Position numbers and translations under genes: made by a program
Notes under the pieces: model-generated
What the model saw: the letters and a program-made list of their open reading frames with translations, nothing else
What the model was told of the DNA's origin: nothing
Database searches by the model: none
NCBI RefSeq assembly: GCF_009746565.1
Contig: NZ_WRPN01000001.1
Location: 1 to 64,000 of the forward strand
Direction: 5' to 3'
Source: Mariniflexile maritimum
GTDB taxonomy: Bacteria > Bacteroidota > Bacteroidia > Flavobacteriales > Flavobacteriaceae
Length of the DNA: 64,000 nt
Part shown: piece by piece, positions 1 through 7,977 of the stretch
How the letters are laid out: every line of letters starts with the position of its first letter
Numbering within the stretch: position 1 is the first letter of the stretch

Positions 1-118
1 TTTCTGTAAAATGGGTTGTCTTCATAAGTTTTCGGATTTAAATTTAATAATTCTTACTGAACGCGCTCCTGCGTCGCTTGTCGAATTCTATTTTTAAATG
101 GCCGAATTTTGGGGAAGC
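1..118. other. Window edge, no gene recognised
   Basis: No complete gene is visible. On the minus strand an ATG at 25 opens a frame (MKTTHFTE) that runs off the window edge and could be the first codons of a neighbouring gene, but this is too short to judge. Positions 60-95 are noticeably richer in G and C than their surroundings, with no recognised role. Confidence 0.3.
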
Positions 119-702
119 TTACACTAAAACATAACAATCGGAACAATTTACAGCTATATTTTTTTGTTTTGAATAAATATTAGTATTGTCAGAACTTGAT
201 TTATTGTTTTCAAATTCACTAACAAGTACACCGTTCTTAAAACCTTTTATTCCTAAAGTTTCACCTTTTAAGTTGAATTGTGATAAGGTGCCAGAAAAAC
301 TATCTAGATAAAAATATGATATATTTTGAATTAGTGTTTCATTATTTGTGGAAAATTTAACAAGATGTAAATTCCATAGTTTAGAGTCATCTTTGCTTAC
401 AAATAATTTGTATTTAAAAATAATTTTAATTTTCCATTTTCAATAAAATTATTGTAGCTGTAAACACCATTGAATTCATAAGAGTTAGAATTGGTTTCTG
501 GATTTTTTTGTTGGATATAATCATCCCAATCAATGCTTAGATTGTTTTTAATATTTATATCATTAAAGTTTTCAAGAGAATATTCATTTTTTATTTGTTG
601 AATGTCATCTTGTTGCTTCTCAATAATGTTATCTTTATCACAATTGGTTATGGAAAATGTAATAAATAATAAAAGTATAATTTTTAATAATGTTGGTTTC
701 AT
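119..702 (-). pseudogene. Lipoprotein gene broken by a frameshift
   Basis: The first frame (702 down to 397) encodes a signal peptide ending in a lipobox-like TFSITNC, so the product would be a lipid-anchored envelope protein. It reads into a stop after GKLKLFLNTNYL. The next frame continues without a stop from about 420 to 119 and reads naturally as KYKLFVSKDDSKLWNLHLVK and onward to a C-terminal NCSDCYVLV. Restoring one A in the A-run near 420 joins the two halves into a protein of about 194 residues. The family is not recognised. It lies downstream of the AraC-type regulator gene on the same strand, with a 74-base gap. Either the gene is recently dead or this is an assembly error in a homopolymer. 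The frameshift is read directly from the sequence; the lipoprotein call is inferred from the N-terminus. Confidence 0.7.
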
Positions 703-776
703 GTTTTTGAAATTATTGGTTAATGAAACAATATTAATCGAAGCGGCATTATTTAGAGTCTTGATTTTTTATATAG

Positions 777-1880
777 TTAAAGATTCCGGACATCTTTTTT
801 ATATTCAACAGGGGTTTTGCCAGTAAATTTTTTAAACGCTGTATAAAAACTCGATTTTGAGTTAAAACCAGCTTCGAGACCAATGGCTACAATGGTATAA
901 TTTTTATATTCTTTATTTACAAGCATTTCTTTGGCATCATTAACCCTTAATAAATTTATATAATCGTTAAAGTTTAAACCAGAATTTTTGTTGATGAGTT
1001 GGGAAATATAACCTTCACTTAAATTAAGTTCTTGGGATAGTATTTGTAATGAAAGTGCAGGGTTTAAGTGCAATTTGGTATTAGTAATTAAGTCGTCAAT
1101 TTTGTTATATGTAGTTTTATTTGCTTTAACTTTTAATGAATTTTCTTTTTTAATTCTTATTTCTTTTCTGTCATTAAAAATTTGTTTTTGTATCATAGCA
1201 GTATAACCTATCCAGTAGATAATAAGCGTTATACCAATCCATAATGGATAAAAAATATAAAAGCCTTTTATGTTTGAAGTTTCTAAAAGACTAACTGAAA
1301 CAAACCAAATAAAAATAATGCCCAAGCCCACGTACAAAAGATTTTTCAGCCATTTGGTCTTAATCTTTACGTCGGAAAGCAGATATTTAGTTTTTTGCTT
1401 TTGATATTGCTGTAAAACTTTAAAAATTAGATAAATAATGATAATTGAAAATCCTATTGAAACATATTCAATAATTAAATTTATGATTTTTGCAAGTTTT
1501 AAGTCTATTTGTATGGCGTCTTTGGTGCCTAAATAAAGAACACATACAACAAAAGGACTATATAATAATATCTTTTCATTTTGCTTCACTGGTCTATCGA
1601 TATAGCTTTTAACGAAAAAATAAAAGAAGGGAAGTATTAAGAATTCAAAAGGGATAAACAACAGGTGGTGCCTATCATAAACTGACCTATGTATAAATTC
1701 CGTATCCATAAACCAGTACTGTAAATTACTAAAAGTTAGTGCTAAAGTAGTAAGGACTAAAAAGTAATTTGTTTTTGAGTGGAATTTTTTATTGAAGATA
1801 ATAACAAGGCTAAAAACTAAACCATGAATAATACCTACAAGTATAATAATATTAAAAATGTTTAAATTTAACCCATTCAT
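777..1880 (-). CDS. Membrane-anchored AraC-family transcriptional regulator
   Basis: A 367-residue protein in two halves. Residues 1 to about 240 contain roughly seven hydrophobic segments, starting with NIFNIIILVGIIHGLVFSL, as in the Bacteroidota AraC regulators with a 7TM-type N-terminus. The last 100 residues form an AraC double helix-turn-helix: LSLQILSQELNLSEGYISQL is the first helix-turn-helix, and AGFNSKSSFYTAFKKFTGKT is the usual second helix-turn-helix with its terminal GxTPxEY signature (TPVEY). It probably senses a signal in or through the inner membrane and binds DNA in the cytoplasm; target and ligand are unknown. A TATATTTG promoter box lies only 4 bases upstream of the ATG. The broken lipoprotein gene downstream may have been a target or partner. 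Confidence 0.85.
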   Translation of the reverse strand: MNGLNLNIFNIIILVGIIHGLVFSLVIIFNKKFHSKTNYFLVLTTLALTFSNLQYWFMDTEFIHRSVYDRHHLLFIPFEFLILPFFYFFVKSYIDRPVKQNEKILLYSPFVVCVLYLGTKDAIQIDLKLAKIINLIIEYVSIGFSIIIIYLIFKVLQQYQKQKTKYLLSDVKIKTKWLKNLLYVGLGIIFIWFVSVSLLETSNIKGFYIFYPLWIGITLIIYWIGYTAMIQKQIFNDRKEIRIKKENSLKVKANKTTYNKIDDLITNTKLHLNPALSLQILSQELNLSEGYISQLINKNSGLNFNDYINLLRVNDAKEMLVNKEYKNYTIVAIGLEAGFNSKSSFYTAFKKFTGKTPVEYKKDVRNL

Positions 1881-1884
1881 ACAG

Positions 1885-1892
1885 CAAATATA
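1885..1892 (-). promoter_or_regulatory. Promoter -7 box of the AraC-type gene
   Basis: On the minus strand this reads TATATTTG, matching the Bacteroidota consensus TAnnTTTG. The final G is 5 bases from the ATG at 1880, so the mRNA would start on or beside the start codon. Confidence 0.5.
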
Positions 1893-1922
1893 AAAAAAAG
1901 ACTACTTATTAGGTAGTCTTTT
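1892..1922 (-). terminator. Rho-independent terminator after purA
   Basis: A perfect 10-base stem (AAAAGACTAC / GTAGTCTTTT) with a 7-base loop. Read on the minus strand it is followed by a run of eight T. It lies 28 bases after the purA stop and just before the AraC-type gene, so it ends the spoT-fur-purA transcript. It overlaps the promoter box of the next gene by one base. Confidence 0.8.
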
Positions 1923-1949
1923 AATTGTAAATTAGATGAAATGTAAAAT

Positions 1950-3227
1950 TTATTTTTTCCTAAAAATAGTCTGTTTTCTATCTGGTCCTACAGAAACAAT
2001 CGTGATTGGTATTTCCAGTTCTTTCTCTAAAAAGTCGATGTAAGCATTCAGTGCTTTGGGTAGCTGTGATGATTCCGACATTTCGGTTAAATCTTCTGCC
2101 CACCCATCAACTTCGGTATAAATAGGCTCTACATTCTCTGGTTCAATGTTGTAAGGAAAATGTGATATAACTTCTCCTTTATAATTGTAAGCGGTACACA
2201 CTTTTAGGGTTTTAAAACCAGAAAGCACATCACCTTTCATCATCATTAATTGGGTAACGCCGTTTACTTGACAGGCATATCGTAACGCTACCAAGTCCAG
2301 CCAACCGCAACGCCTTGGGCGACCTGTGGTAGCACCAAATTCATTGCCCACACGACTCATTGTAGCGCCATCTTCATCAAATAATTCAGTGGGGAAGGGG
2401 CCGGAACCTACACGGGTTGTGTAAGCCTTAAAAATACCGATCACCTCGCCAATTTGGTTGGGTGCAACGCCTAAACCTGTACAGGCGCCCGCTGCCGTGG
2501 TATTGCTGGAAGTTACGAACGGGTAGGTGCCAAAATCGATATCCAACAAGGAGCCTTGGGCACCTTCGGCTAAAATGGTTTCGCCTCTTTTTTGTGCTTG
2601 ATAAATAAATTCTTCTGAATCTATAAACTTCAACGATTTTAAAACCGCGATGGCTTTAAAAAATTCGGCTTCCAATTCGGCCAGATTATATTCAATATCA
2701 ACATTGTAAAAAGCAATCATTGCTTCGTGCTTGTCTGCCAGGGCTCTGTAACGTTCTTGCCAGTCGCTTAGTTCCAAATCGCCTACACGAAGTCCGTTTC
2801 TACCGGTTTTGTCCATATAGGTAGGGCCAATGCCCTTTAGGGTCGAGCCTATTTTTGCTTTTCCTTTGGATGCTTCACTGGCAGCGTCCAACAACCGGTG
2901 CGTTGGTAAAATTATATGGGCTTTACGTGAAATGACCAACGATTTTCTGTAATCTACCTGTTGCGCTTCCAATTTGTCTAACTCGCCCTTAAAAATAACG
3001 GGGTCTATTACCACACCGTTGCCAACCAAATTGGTTTTGCCTTCATGGAAAATTCCTGATGGTATGGTGTGCAAAACATGTTTTTTTCCATTAAAAACCA
3101 GGGTGTGTCCTGCATTTGGGCCACCTTGAAAACGGGCTATAATCTTGTAGTTAGAGGTTAGTACGTCAACAATTTTTCCTTTGCCTTCGTCGCCCCATTG
3201 TAGTCCTAGTAGTAAATCTACTGCCAT
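1950..3227 (-). CDS. purA: Adenylosuccinate synthetase
   Basis: PurA joins IMP and aspartate with GTP hydrolysis to form adenylosuccinate, the first committed step from IMP to AMP, in the cytoplasm. The 425-residue length is normal. The family signature GLQWGDEGKGKIVD lies at residues 8-21, and later conserved motifs are visible (NVGNGVVIDP-like GNGVVIDPVIF, GIGPTYMDK, EGAQGSLLDIDFGTYPFVT, GRPRRCGWLD). It is the last gene of a probable minus-strand operon behind fur (12-base gap) and the (p)ppGpp synthetase gene. This is a telling arrangement, because PurA enzymes are inhibited by (p)ppGpp in several bacteria. A strong terminator follows. Confidence 0.97.
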   Translation of the reverse strand: MAVDLLLGLQWGDEGKGKIVDVLTSNYKIIARFQGGPNAGHTLVFNGKKHVLHTIPSGIFHEGKTNLVGNGVVIDPVIFKGELDKLEAQQVDYRKSLVISRKAHIILPTHRLLDAASEASKGKAKIGSTLKGIGPTYMDKTGRNGLRVGDLELSDWQERYRALADKHEAMIAFYNVDIEYNLAELEAEFFKAIAVLKSLKFIDSEEFIYQAQKRGETILAEGAQGSLLDIDFGTYPFVTSSNTTAAGACTGLGVAPNQIGEVIGIFKAYTTRVGSGPFPTELFDEDGATMSRVGNEFGATTGRPRRCGWLDLVALRYACQVNGVTQLMMMKGDVLSGFKTLKVCTAYNYKGEVISHFPYNIEPENVEPIYTEVDGWAEDLTEMSESSQLPKALNAYIDFLEKELEIPITIVSVGPDRKQTIFRKK

Positions 3228-3239
3228 TGTAAAAATAAG

Positions 3240-3692
3240 TTATTTAGTTGTTTTTCTATTTCCGTAGAAATAAAGCGAATGATTATTGATTTCAATATCG
3301 AAAACTTCTTCGATGGTTTTTTTTATGGATTGGATACGGGGGTCGCAAAACTCGATTACCTCGCCAGTATCGGTTAAAATAACGTGGTCGTGCTGCCTAT
3401 CAAAATATGATTTTTCGTAATGTGCCTGATTTTGCCCAAATTGGTGTTTTCGTACCAATTTACACTCCAGAAGCAATTCGATGGTATTGTAAAGAGTGGC
3501 TCTCGAAACGCGGTATTTTTTATTTTTCATGCTAAGATATAGCGATTCTATATCGAAATGTTCCTTGTAATTATAAATTTCCTGCAGTATAGCGTAGCGT
3601 TCGGGCGTTTTGCGATGTCCGTTATTTTCTAAAAAGCTAGTAAAAACTTTTTTTACTGTTTCTTGGTTTTTTGTCTCTGCGTTTGCATTCAT
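3240..3692 (-). CDS. Fur-family metal- or peroxide-responsive repressor
   Basis: A 150-residue Fur-family protein. The N-terminal winged helix is clear ([16 protein letters not shown], then [20 protein letters not shown]), followed by the metal-binding dimerisation half with HDHVIL. The CxxC pairs that hold structural zinc in many Fur and PerR proteins are missing: the segment after HDH reads [12 protein letters not shown], and the C-terminus has no cysteines. It may therefore lack the structural zinc site, as some Fur relatives do. Whether it senses iron, zinc, manganese or peroxide cannot be told from sequence. It sits between spoT and purA, 27 and 12 bases from its neighbours, in an apparent single operon. 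Confidence 0.88.
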   Translation of the reverse strand: MNANAETKNQETVKKVFTSFLENNGHRKTPERYAILQEIYNYKEHFDIESLYLSMKNKKYRVSRATLYNTIELLLECKLVRKHQFGQNQAHYEKSYFDRQHDHVILTDTGEVIEFCDPRIQSIKKTIEEVFDIEINNHSLYFYGNRKTTK

Positions 3693-3718
3693 AATTTCGT
3701 CGCAAATTTACACTTTTT

Positions 3719-5938
3719 TTACACTCTTGTAACCTTATCGATACCATTAATTTTTTTTAGCTTTTCCAATAGCTTTTTTAATAGGGTATTGTTTTTTACA
3801 ACCAGGTTTATTTTTCCTGAAAATAGGCCGCCATCGCTTTCAAAACTAATGCTTTTCATGTTTACGTGCATGTTTCCTGAAATAATTTTGGTTATTTCGT
3901 TTACCAATCCCATTTGGTCAATGCCAGAAATGGTAATTTGTGCCAAAAATTCTTGTTGTGATGAATCTACCCATTTTGCAGGTATGATCCTGTATGCGTA
4001 ATTGGAATGTAAACTTAAAGCGTTTGGGCATGTTTTTTTGTGGATTTTGATGCCTTCGGATACCGTTAAGAATCCAAAAACCTCATCACCGGGTATAGGG
4101 TTGCAGCAACTGGAAAGTTTGTAGTCTAGTTTTTCCTCTTCTTTTCCAAAAACCAACGAATCGTAGTTGGAGGTAATTTCTTCTTTTTCAATTTCCTCTT
4201 TTTTGAGTTGGTTTTTTCTTGAAATTTTGCTTTTTATGTAGGTCATTAAAGCATTGCTCCTCGAGGATGCGTAGTCTTTCAGCATATTATTGTCAATAGA
4301 ACCTATGCCTACACGGTAAAATAAATCAAGACTGGTTTTAAGCTTAAAAAAGTTTACAAGCTCGTTTGTTGAGGCCTCGTTAAGGGTTATTTTAAGTTGT
4401 TTTAATTTGCGCCGCAATATTTCCTTGCCTTCTTCACCAAGCCGTTTTTTGTCTTCTCGTAAAGCCGATTTTATTTTGCTTCGGGCACGTGCCGTAGTAG
4501 CGTAATCTAACCAGTTTGGATTGGGTTTTGCTATTTCCGAAGTTAAAATATCCACTTGGTCGCCGCTTTGAAGCACGTGGCTTAACGGCACCAATTTGCC
4601 ATTTACTTTGGCACCTCGGGTTTTCATGCCTATTTCGGTATGGATGTTAAAGGCAAAATCCAGTGGGGTAGCACCTTTGGGCAACGATTTTAATTCGCCC
4701 GTTGGGGTAAAAACAAATATTTCTTTTGAATAGAGGTTCAGTTTAAACTGTTCAACAAAGTCAACCGCATTCGTTTCGGGGTTTTCAAGTGCTTCTTGCA
4801 ACTTGTTAATCCAGTCTTCCAGATTGTCTTCTTTTTCGCCTTCCTGTTTGTATTTGTAATGGGCCGCATAGCCTTTTTCGGCTATTTCGTTCATGCGCTC
4901 GCTTCTAATTTGCACTTCAACCCAACGGCCTTTGGGCCCCATTACGGTTATGTGCAACGCTTCGTAGCCTGTTGATTTTGGTGATGAAATCCAATCGCGC
5001 AGCCTAATGGGATTTGGCCTAAAATGATCGGTAACGATGGAATAGATTTTCCATGCAAGGAATTTTTCGTTGGAAGGTTCACTTTCGTAAATGATCCTTA
5101 CGGCAAACTTGTCGTACACCTCATCGAATGAAACCCCTTGTTTCTGCATTTTCCGCCTAATGGAAAAAATGGATTTTGTTCGGCCTTTTATGGTGTATGT
5201 TAAATGTTCCTTGTCCAGCGAGTTTTTTATAACCTCATTAAATTGAGCAATGTATAAATCTTGTTCTTCTTTGCTTTCTTTTAATTTGTTGAAAATATCG
5301 TTGTAAACCGCAGGATCGGTATATTTCAGGCCTAAATCTTCAAGTTTGGTCTTAATATTATAAAGCCCGATGCGATGGGCCAATGGTGCATAAATATACA
5401 GGGTTTCCGAGGCTATCTTTTCTTGCTTGTCGGGGCGCATCGCATCCATGGTTTGCATATTGTGGAGGCGATCGGCTATCTTGATGATAATAACCCGTAC
5501 ATCATCATTAAGCGTGAGCAACATTTTCCTGAAATTTTCGGCCTGCAAAGAGGCGCTCATGTCTTTTTCCTTGCTTAATGATGATATTTTAGTGAGCCCA
5601 TCAACAATGGTGGCAACGGTTTTTCCAAATAGCTCTTCTATGTTTTCAATTGTGTAGTCCTTGCTATCTTCAACCACATCGTGCAGTAAAGCCGCGGCAA
5701 TAGAGGTTGCATCCAGCCCAATTTCCTGCGCCACTATTTTTGCAACTGCCAAGGGGTGGAAAATATAGGCTTCACCCGATTTACGGCGTTGGTTTTTATG
5801 GCCATCCATAGCAACTTCAAAAGCCTTGCGAATCAGTTTTTTGTCATCTAAAGTGAGCGTGGTATAGCTTACTTTTAATAGCTCTTTGTAGGCTTTGGTT
5901 ATGGCTGCGTTTTCTATATCGATTTCTTCCTCTGTCAT
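3719..5938 (-). CDS. Bifunctional (p)ppGpp synthetase/hydrolase (RelA/SpoT)
   Basis: A long Rel protein of 739 residues that makes and degrades the alarmone (p)ppGpp. The hydrolase HD domain is intact: HPLAVAKIV at about residue 61 and HDVVED at 86-91. The synthetase domain carries YDKFAVRIIY and the STGYEALHITVMGPKGRWVE region, followed by EVQIRSERMNEIAEKGYAAH. A TGS domain begins near residue 412 (EIFVFTPTGELKSLPKGATP), and an ACT domain occupies the C-terminus. Both active sites look complete, so it is probably a bifunctional enzyme. It is the promoter-proximal gene of the spoT-fur-purA operon, which links the stringent response to purine synthesis. Confidence 0.95.
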   Translation of the reverse strand: MTEEEIDIENAAITKAYKELLKVSYTTLTLDDKKLIRKAFEVAMDGHKNQRRKSGEAYIFHPLAVAKIVAQEIGLDATSIAAALLHDVVEDSKDYTIENIEELFGKTVATIVDGLTKISSLSKEKDMSASLQAENFRKMLLTLNDDVRVIIIKIADRLHNMQTMDAMRPDKQEKIASETLYIYAPLAHRIGLYNIKTKLEDLGLKYTDPAVYNDIFNKLKESKEEQDLYIAQFNEVIKNSLDKEHLTYTIKGRTKSIFSIRRKMQKQGVSFDEVYDKFAVRIIYESEPSNEKFLAWKIYSIVTDHFRPNPIRLRDWISSPKSTGYEALHITVMGPKGRWVEVQIRSERMNEIAEKGYAAHYKYKQEGEKEDNLEDWINKLQEALENPETNAVDFVEQFKLNLYSKEIFVFTPTGELKSLPKGATPLDFAFNIHTEIGMKTRGAKVNGKLVPLSHVLQSGDQVDILTSEIAKPNPNWLDYATTARARSKIKSALREDKKRLGEEGKEILRRKLKQLKITLNEASTNELVNFFKLKTSLDLFYRVGIGSIDNNMLKDYASSRSNALMTYIKSKISRKNQLKKEEIEKEEITSNYDSLVFGKEEEKLDYKLSSCCNPIPGDEVFGFLTVSEGIKIHKKTCPNALSLHSNYAYRIIPAKWVDSSQQEFLAQITISGIDQMGLVNEITKIISGNMHVNMKSISFESDGGLFSGKINLVVKNNTLLKKLLEKLKKINGIDKVTRV

Positions 5939-6009
5939 GTTTTAAAAGTAGCACAAAGAAATTTACCAACCAATAGGATGCTGATTTTTTCAATCATTTT
6001 TTTAATGCA

Positions 6010-6582
6010 TCAAGAATTTAAAAACTGGATTAATTGCAAAATGGCTTTGCCGCGGTGGCCAATAGTGTTTTTTAGGCTTAAATCCATTTCGGCAAATGTT
6101 TGGTTGTAGCCATGGGGCTTAAAAACGGGGTCGTAACCAAAGCCTTTTTCACCTTGTTGGGTTTTTGTAATTTCGCCTTTGCAAATACCTGTAAATGTGT
6201 AGTTTGTGTTGTTTATCTGTAAAGAAATTACGGTTTTAAATTGCGCGTTGCGGTTTTTTTTGGTGGCCAACTCTTTTAAAAGTTTTTGTATATTGTGTTG
6301 GGCTTTGCGCTGTTCGCCAGCATAACGTGCCGAAAAAACTCCCGGTTCGTTATTAAGGGCTTCAACCTCCAAGCCTGTATCGTCTGCAAAACAATCGTAG
6401 CCGTATCGTTCTTTAATATAAGTCGCTTTTTGCATGGCGTTCCCTTCAATGGTGCTTTGCGTTTCAGGAACATCTTCAAAACAACCAATATCCTTTAGGG
6501 TTAAAAGCTTGATGTGTTCAGGAATGAGCAGTTGTACTTCTTTTAGTTTGTTGAGATTGTTGGTGGCGAAAACAAGTTCCAT
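6010..6582 (-). CDS. rdgB: Non-canonical purine NTP pyrophosphatase (RdgB/HAM1)
   Basis: This enzyme hydrolyses dITP, ITP and XTP to monophosphates and keeps deaminated purines out of DNA and RNA. The 190-residue length is typical. The signature FATNNLNKLKEVQLL is at the N-terminus, FADDTGLEVEALNNEPGVFS in the middle, and GFGYDPVFKP plus the final GHRGKAI motif near the C-terminus. It is transcribed toward the spoT operon with a 71-base gap, and its 5' side abuts the restriction-modification island. Confidence 0.95.
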   Translation of the reverse strand: MELVFATNNLNKLKEVQLLIPEHIKLLTLKDIGCFEDVPETQSTIEGNAMQKATYIKERYGYDCFADDTGLEVEALNNEPGVFSARYAGEQRKAQHNIQKLLKELATKKNRNAQFKTVISLQINNTNYTFTGICKGEITKTQQGEKGFGYDPVFKPHGYNQTFAEMDLSLKNTIGHRGKAILQLIQFLNS

Positions 6583-6738
6583 ATTGAAATAATTTTTTGA
6601 AAGGTAAAAATATCACTAAATGTTTAATAATGCGTTATGGTTTTTATGAAGGGTGATGGTTTGAAGTACTTCATTGTTTTTAACTAGGAATTTTGACAGA
6701 ACTACAAAGCTTATTTGAAACACCAAACCGCCACTTTT

Positions 6739-6769
6739 GGGCAGTTGCTGTTGGGTGCTGCCCTTTTTT
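6739..6769 (+). terminator. Terminator-like hairpin without an upstream gene
   Basis: GGGCAG and CTGCCC flank a 13-base loop and are followed by six T on the plus strand. No plus-strand gene ends before it, since rdgB is transcribed the other way. It may be a leftover of a displaced gene or an insulator in front of the restriction-modification island. Confidence 0.45.
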
Positions 6770-6819
6770 GTAAGTCATTTATCGTTTTGGTTTTTAATGT
6801 AAATAAAAACTGTAAATGT

Positions 6820-6844
6820 TACTTATAGTCTTTGATTTATAGTC
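6820..6844 (+). promoter_or_regulatory. Tandem C-box operator of the restriction-modification controller
   Basis: Two near-identical 11-base boxes, TACTTATAGTC (6820-6830) and GATTTATAGTC (6834-6844), are spaced 14 bases centre to centre. They match the GACT...AGTC dyad pattern of C-boxes bound by restriction-modification controller proteins such as C.PvuII and C.AhdI. They end 22 bases before the GTG start of the controller gene, the right place for autogenous control. The match is seen in sequence; the function is inferred. Confidence 0.7.
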
Positions 6845-6866
6845 AGCATATTCAGACTTTTGTTTT

Positions 6867-7100
6867 GTGGATGTAAAAATAAAATTAGGAAAGAGAATTA
6901 AGGAACTGCGTGATGTAGCAAATATGTCGCAGAAGGACTTGTCTTATGCCGCTGACCTTGATAGAAGTTATATAGCCAGTGTTGAAAATGGACAACGGAA
7001 TGTTTCAATAGTCAATATTGAAAAAATAGCTAATGCCTTAAATATAACATTAAAAAAGTTTTTTGAAAATGACGAATTTGAGGACGTTACAAGAAATTAA
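6867..7100 (+). CDS. XRE-family controller (C) protein of the restriction-modification system
   Basis: A 77-residue protein that is almost entirely one helix-turn-helix of the XRE/Cro type: LGKRIKELRDVANMSQKDLS, then YAADLDRSYIASVENGQRNV, then the stabilising helices SIVNIEKIANALNITLKKFF. Size and sequence type fit C proteins, which first activate and later limit expression of themselves and the nuclease. The start is a GTG at 6867; an in-frame stop lies at 6840-6842 and no ATG is available upstream. Its 3' end overlaps the nuclease start by 32 bases, so translation is probably coupled. Tandem C-boxes precede it. Confidence 0.85.
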   Translation: MDVKIKLGKRIKELRDVANMSQKDLSYAADLDRSYIASVENGQRNVSIVNIEKIANALNITLKKFFENDEFEDVTRN

Positions 7101-7977
7101 GGGAGCAATAGATGCAAGAGTTTCTATAGCAGCTGCTAATCCAATTACCTTGGAAGAAGCTCTAGAAATTATTAAATTCTCTGTTGAAGATGTTATAAGA
7201 CATTCTGGACCAGCTGGAAAAAACTCACTCATCGCATCACAGCAACTTATTAACATACTTCACGAAGTTGTGAAATCATCTCTTGTAAATGAAGGTGTCA
7301 ACCTACGACTTATTCATCCACCAATTGCGCAATCTAAGGGTGAAAAAACTTTGGCAGGATTTTTAAAATTTAAAAAACAAGATGTTTGTGTATTCCCAAA
7401 CAATAAAGTTCCAAGAACTGAAAATGTTGATTTTAATGGGCTTTACAATACTGGAACTATTGAGCCATATGGCGAATTGTTTTCGGAACACATTCTATCG
7501 ATTAATGTTAGAAGTCAATTAAGTAGTTTGTCGAACAATATTGATACAATGTTTGAAAGAACTTATGCTGAACCATTAAATTTACATAGAAGACTCCCTA
7601 AAATGGTTTTAGGTGAAGTTTATTTAATTTCTGTAAGAGAACTTGATTCTGCACAAGTAACTTTAAACAATCCAGTTTATAAGCCATTTACACCTTCAAC
7701 TGCAAATTATTTGGAAAAATATTTAAAAGGTTTTTCCGCTTTAAATTTGAGAGTTAACCAAAGAGATGATGACTTCAAATATGAAAGAGTTGCTCTTGTA
7801 GTTGTGGATTTTTCCCAATCTCCTGTAAAAATTTATACAACTACTCAAGATTTGATAAACGACAATTTGTTACCAGCAAATTCAACAGCTTCGATGGATA
7901 ATTTGAATTATCATGGATTAACAAGAACATTATTAGATGTGTATGAAAAGCGATTTGGAACCGGAATATTGAGTTGA
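7069..7977 (+). CDS. Putative type II restriction endonuclease
   Basis: A protein of 302 residues from the ATG at 7069 (a TTG two codons earlier is less likely). I do not recognise its family and cannot place a PD-(D/E)xK or other nuclease motif with confidence. Distinctive stretches are GFLKFKKQDVCVFPNNKV, SINVRSQLSSLSNNIDTMFE followed by RTYAEPLNLH, and KYERVALVVVDFS. The nuclease role is inferred from position: it directly follows and overlaps a C protein gene and converges on an N6-adenine methylase gene, which is the classic C-R / M layout. The last 67 bases overlap the 3' end of the methylase gene in antisense. The gene looks intact and is AT-rich. Confidence 0.6.
   Translation: MTNLRTLQEIKGAIDARVSIAAANPITLEEALEIIKFSVEDVIRHSGPAGKNSLIASQQLINILHEVVKSSLVNEGVNLRLIHPPIAQSKGEKTLAGFLKFKKQDVCVFPNNKVPRTENVDFNGLYNTGTIEPYGELFSEHILSINVRSQLSSLSNNIDTMFERTYAEPLNLHRRLPKMVLGEVYLISVRELDSAQVTLNNPVYKPFTPSTANYLEKYLKGFSALNLRVNQRDDDFKYERVALVVVDFSQSPVKIYTTTQDLINDNLLPANSTASMDNLNYHGLTRTLLDVYEKRFGTGILS

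Noticed and set aside
60-110. tRNA-like segment near TCGAATTC
   Set aside because: No acceptor stem, D-arm or anticodon arm can be folded, and the T-loop consensus is missing.
602-826. 74-residue plus-strand open frame across the lipoprotein gene
   Set aside because: It is antisense to the lipoprotein and the AraC-type gene end, with no family signal, so it is a shadow frame.
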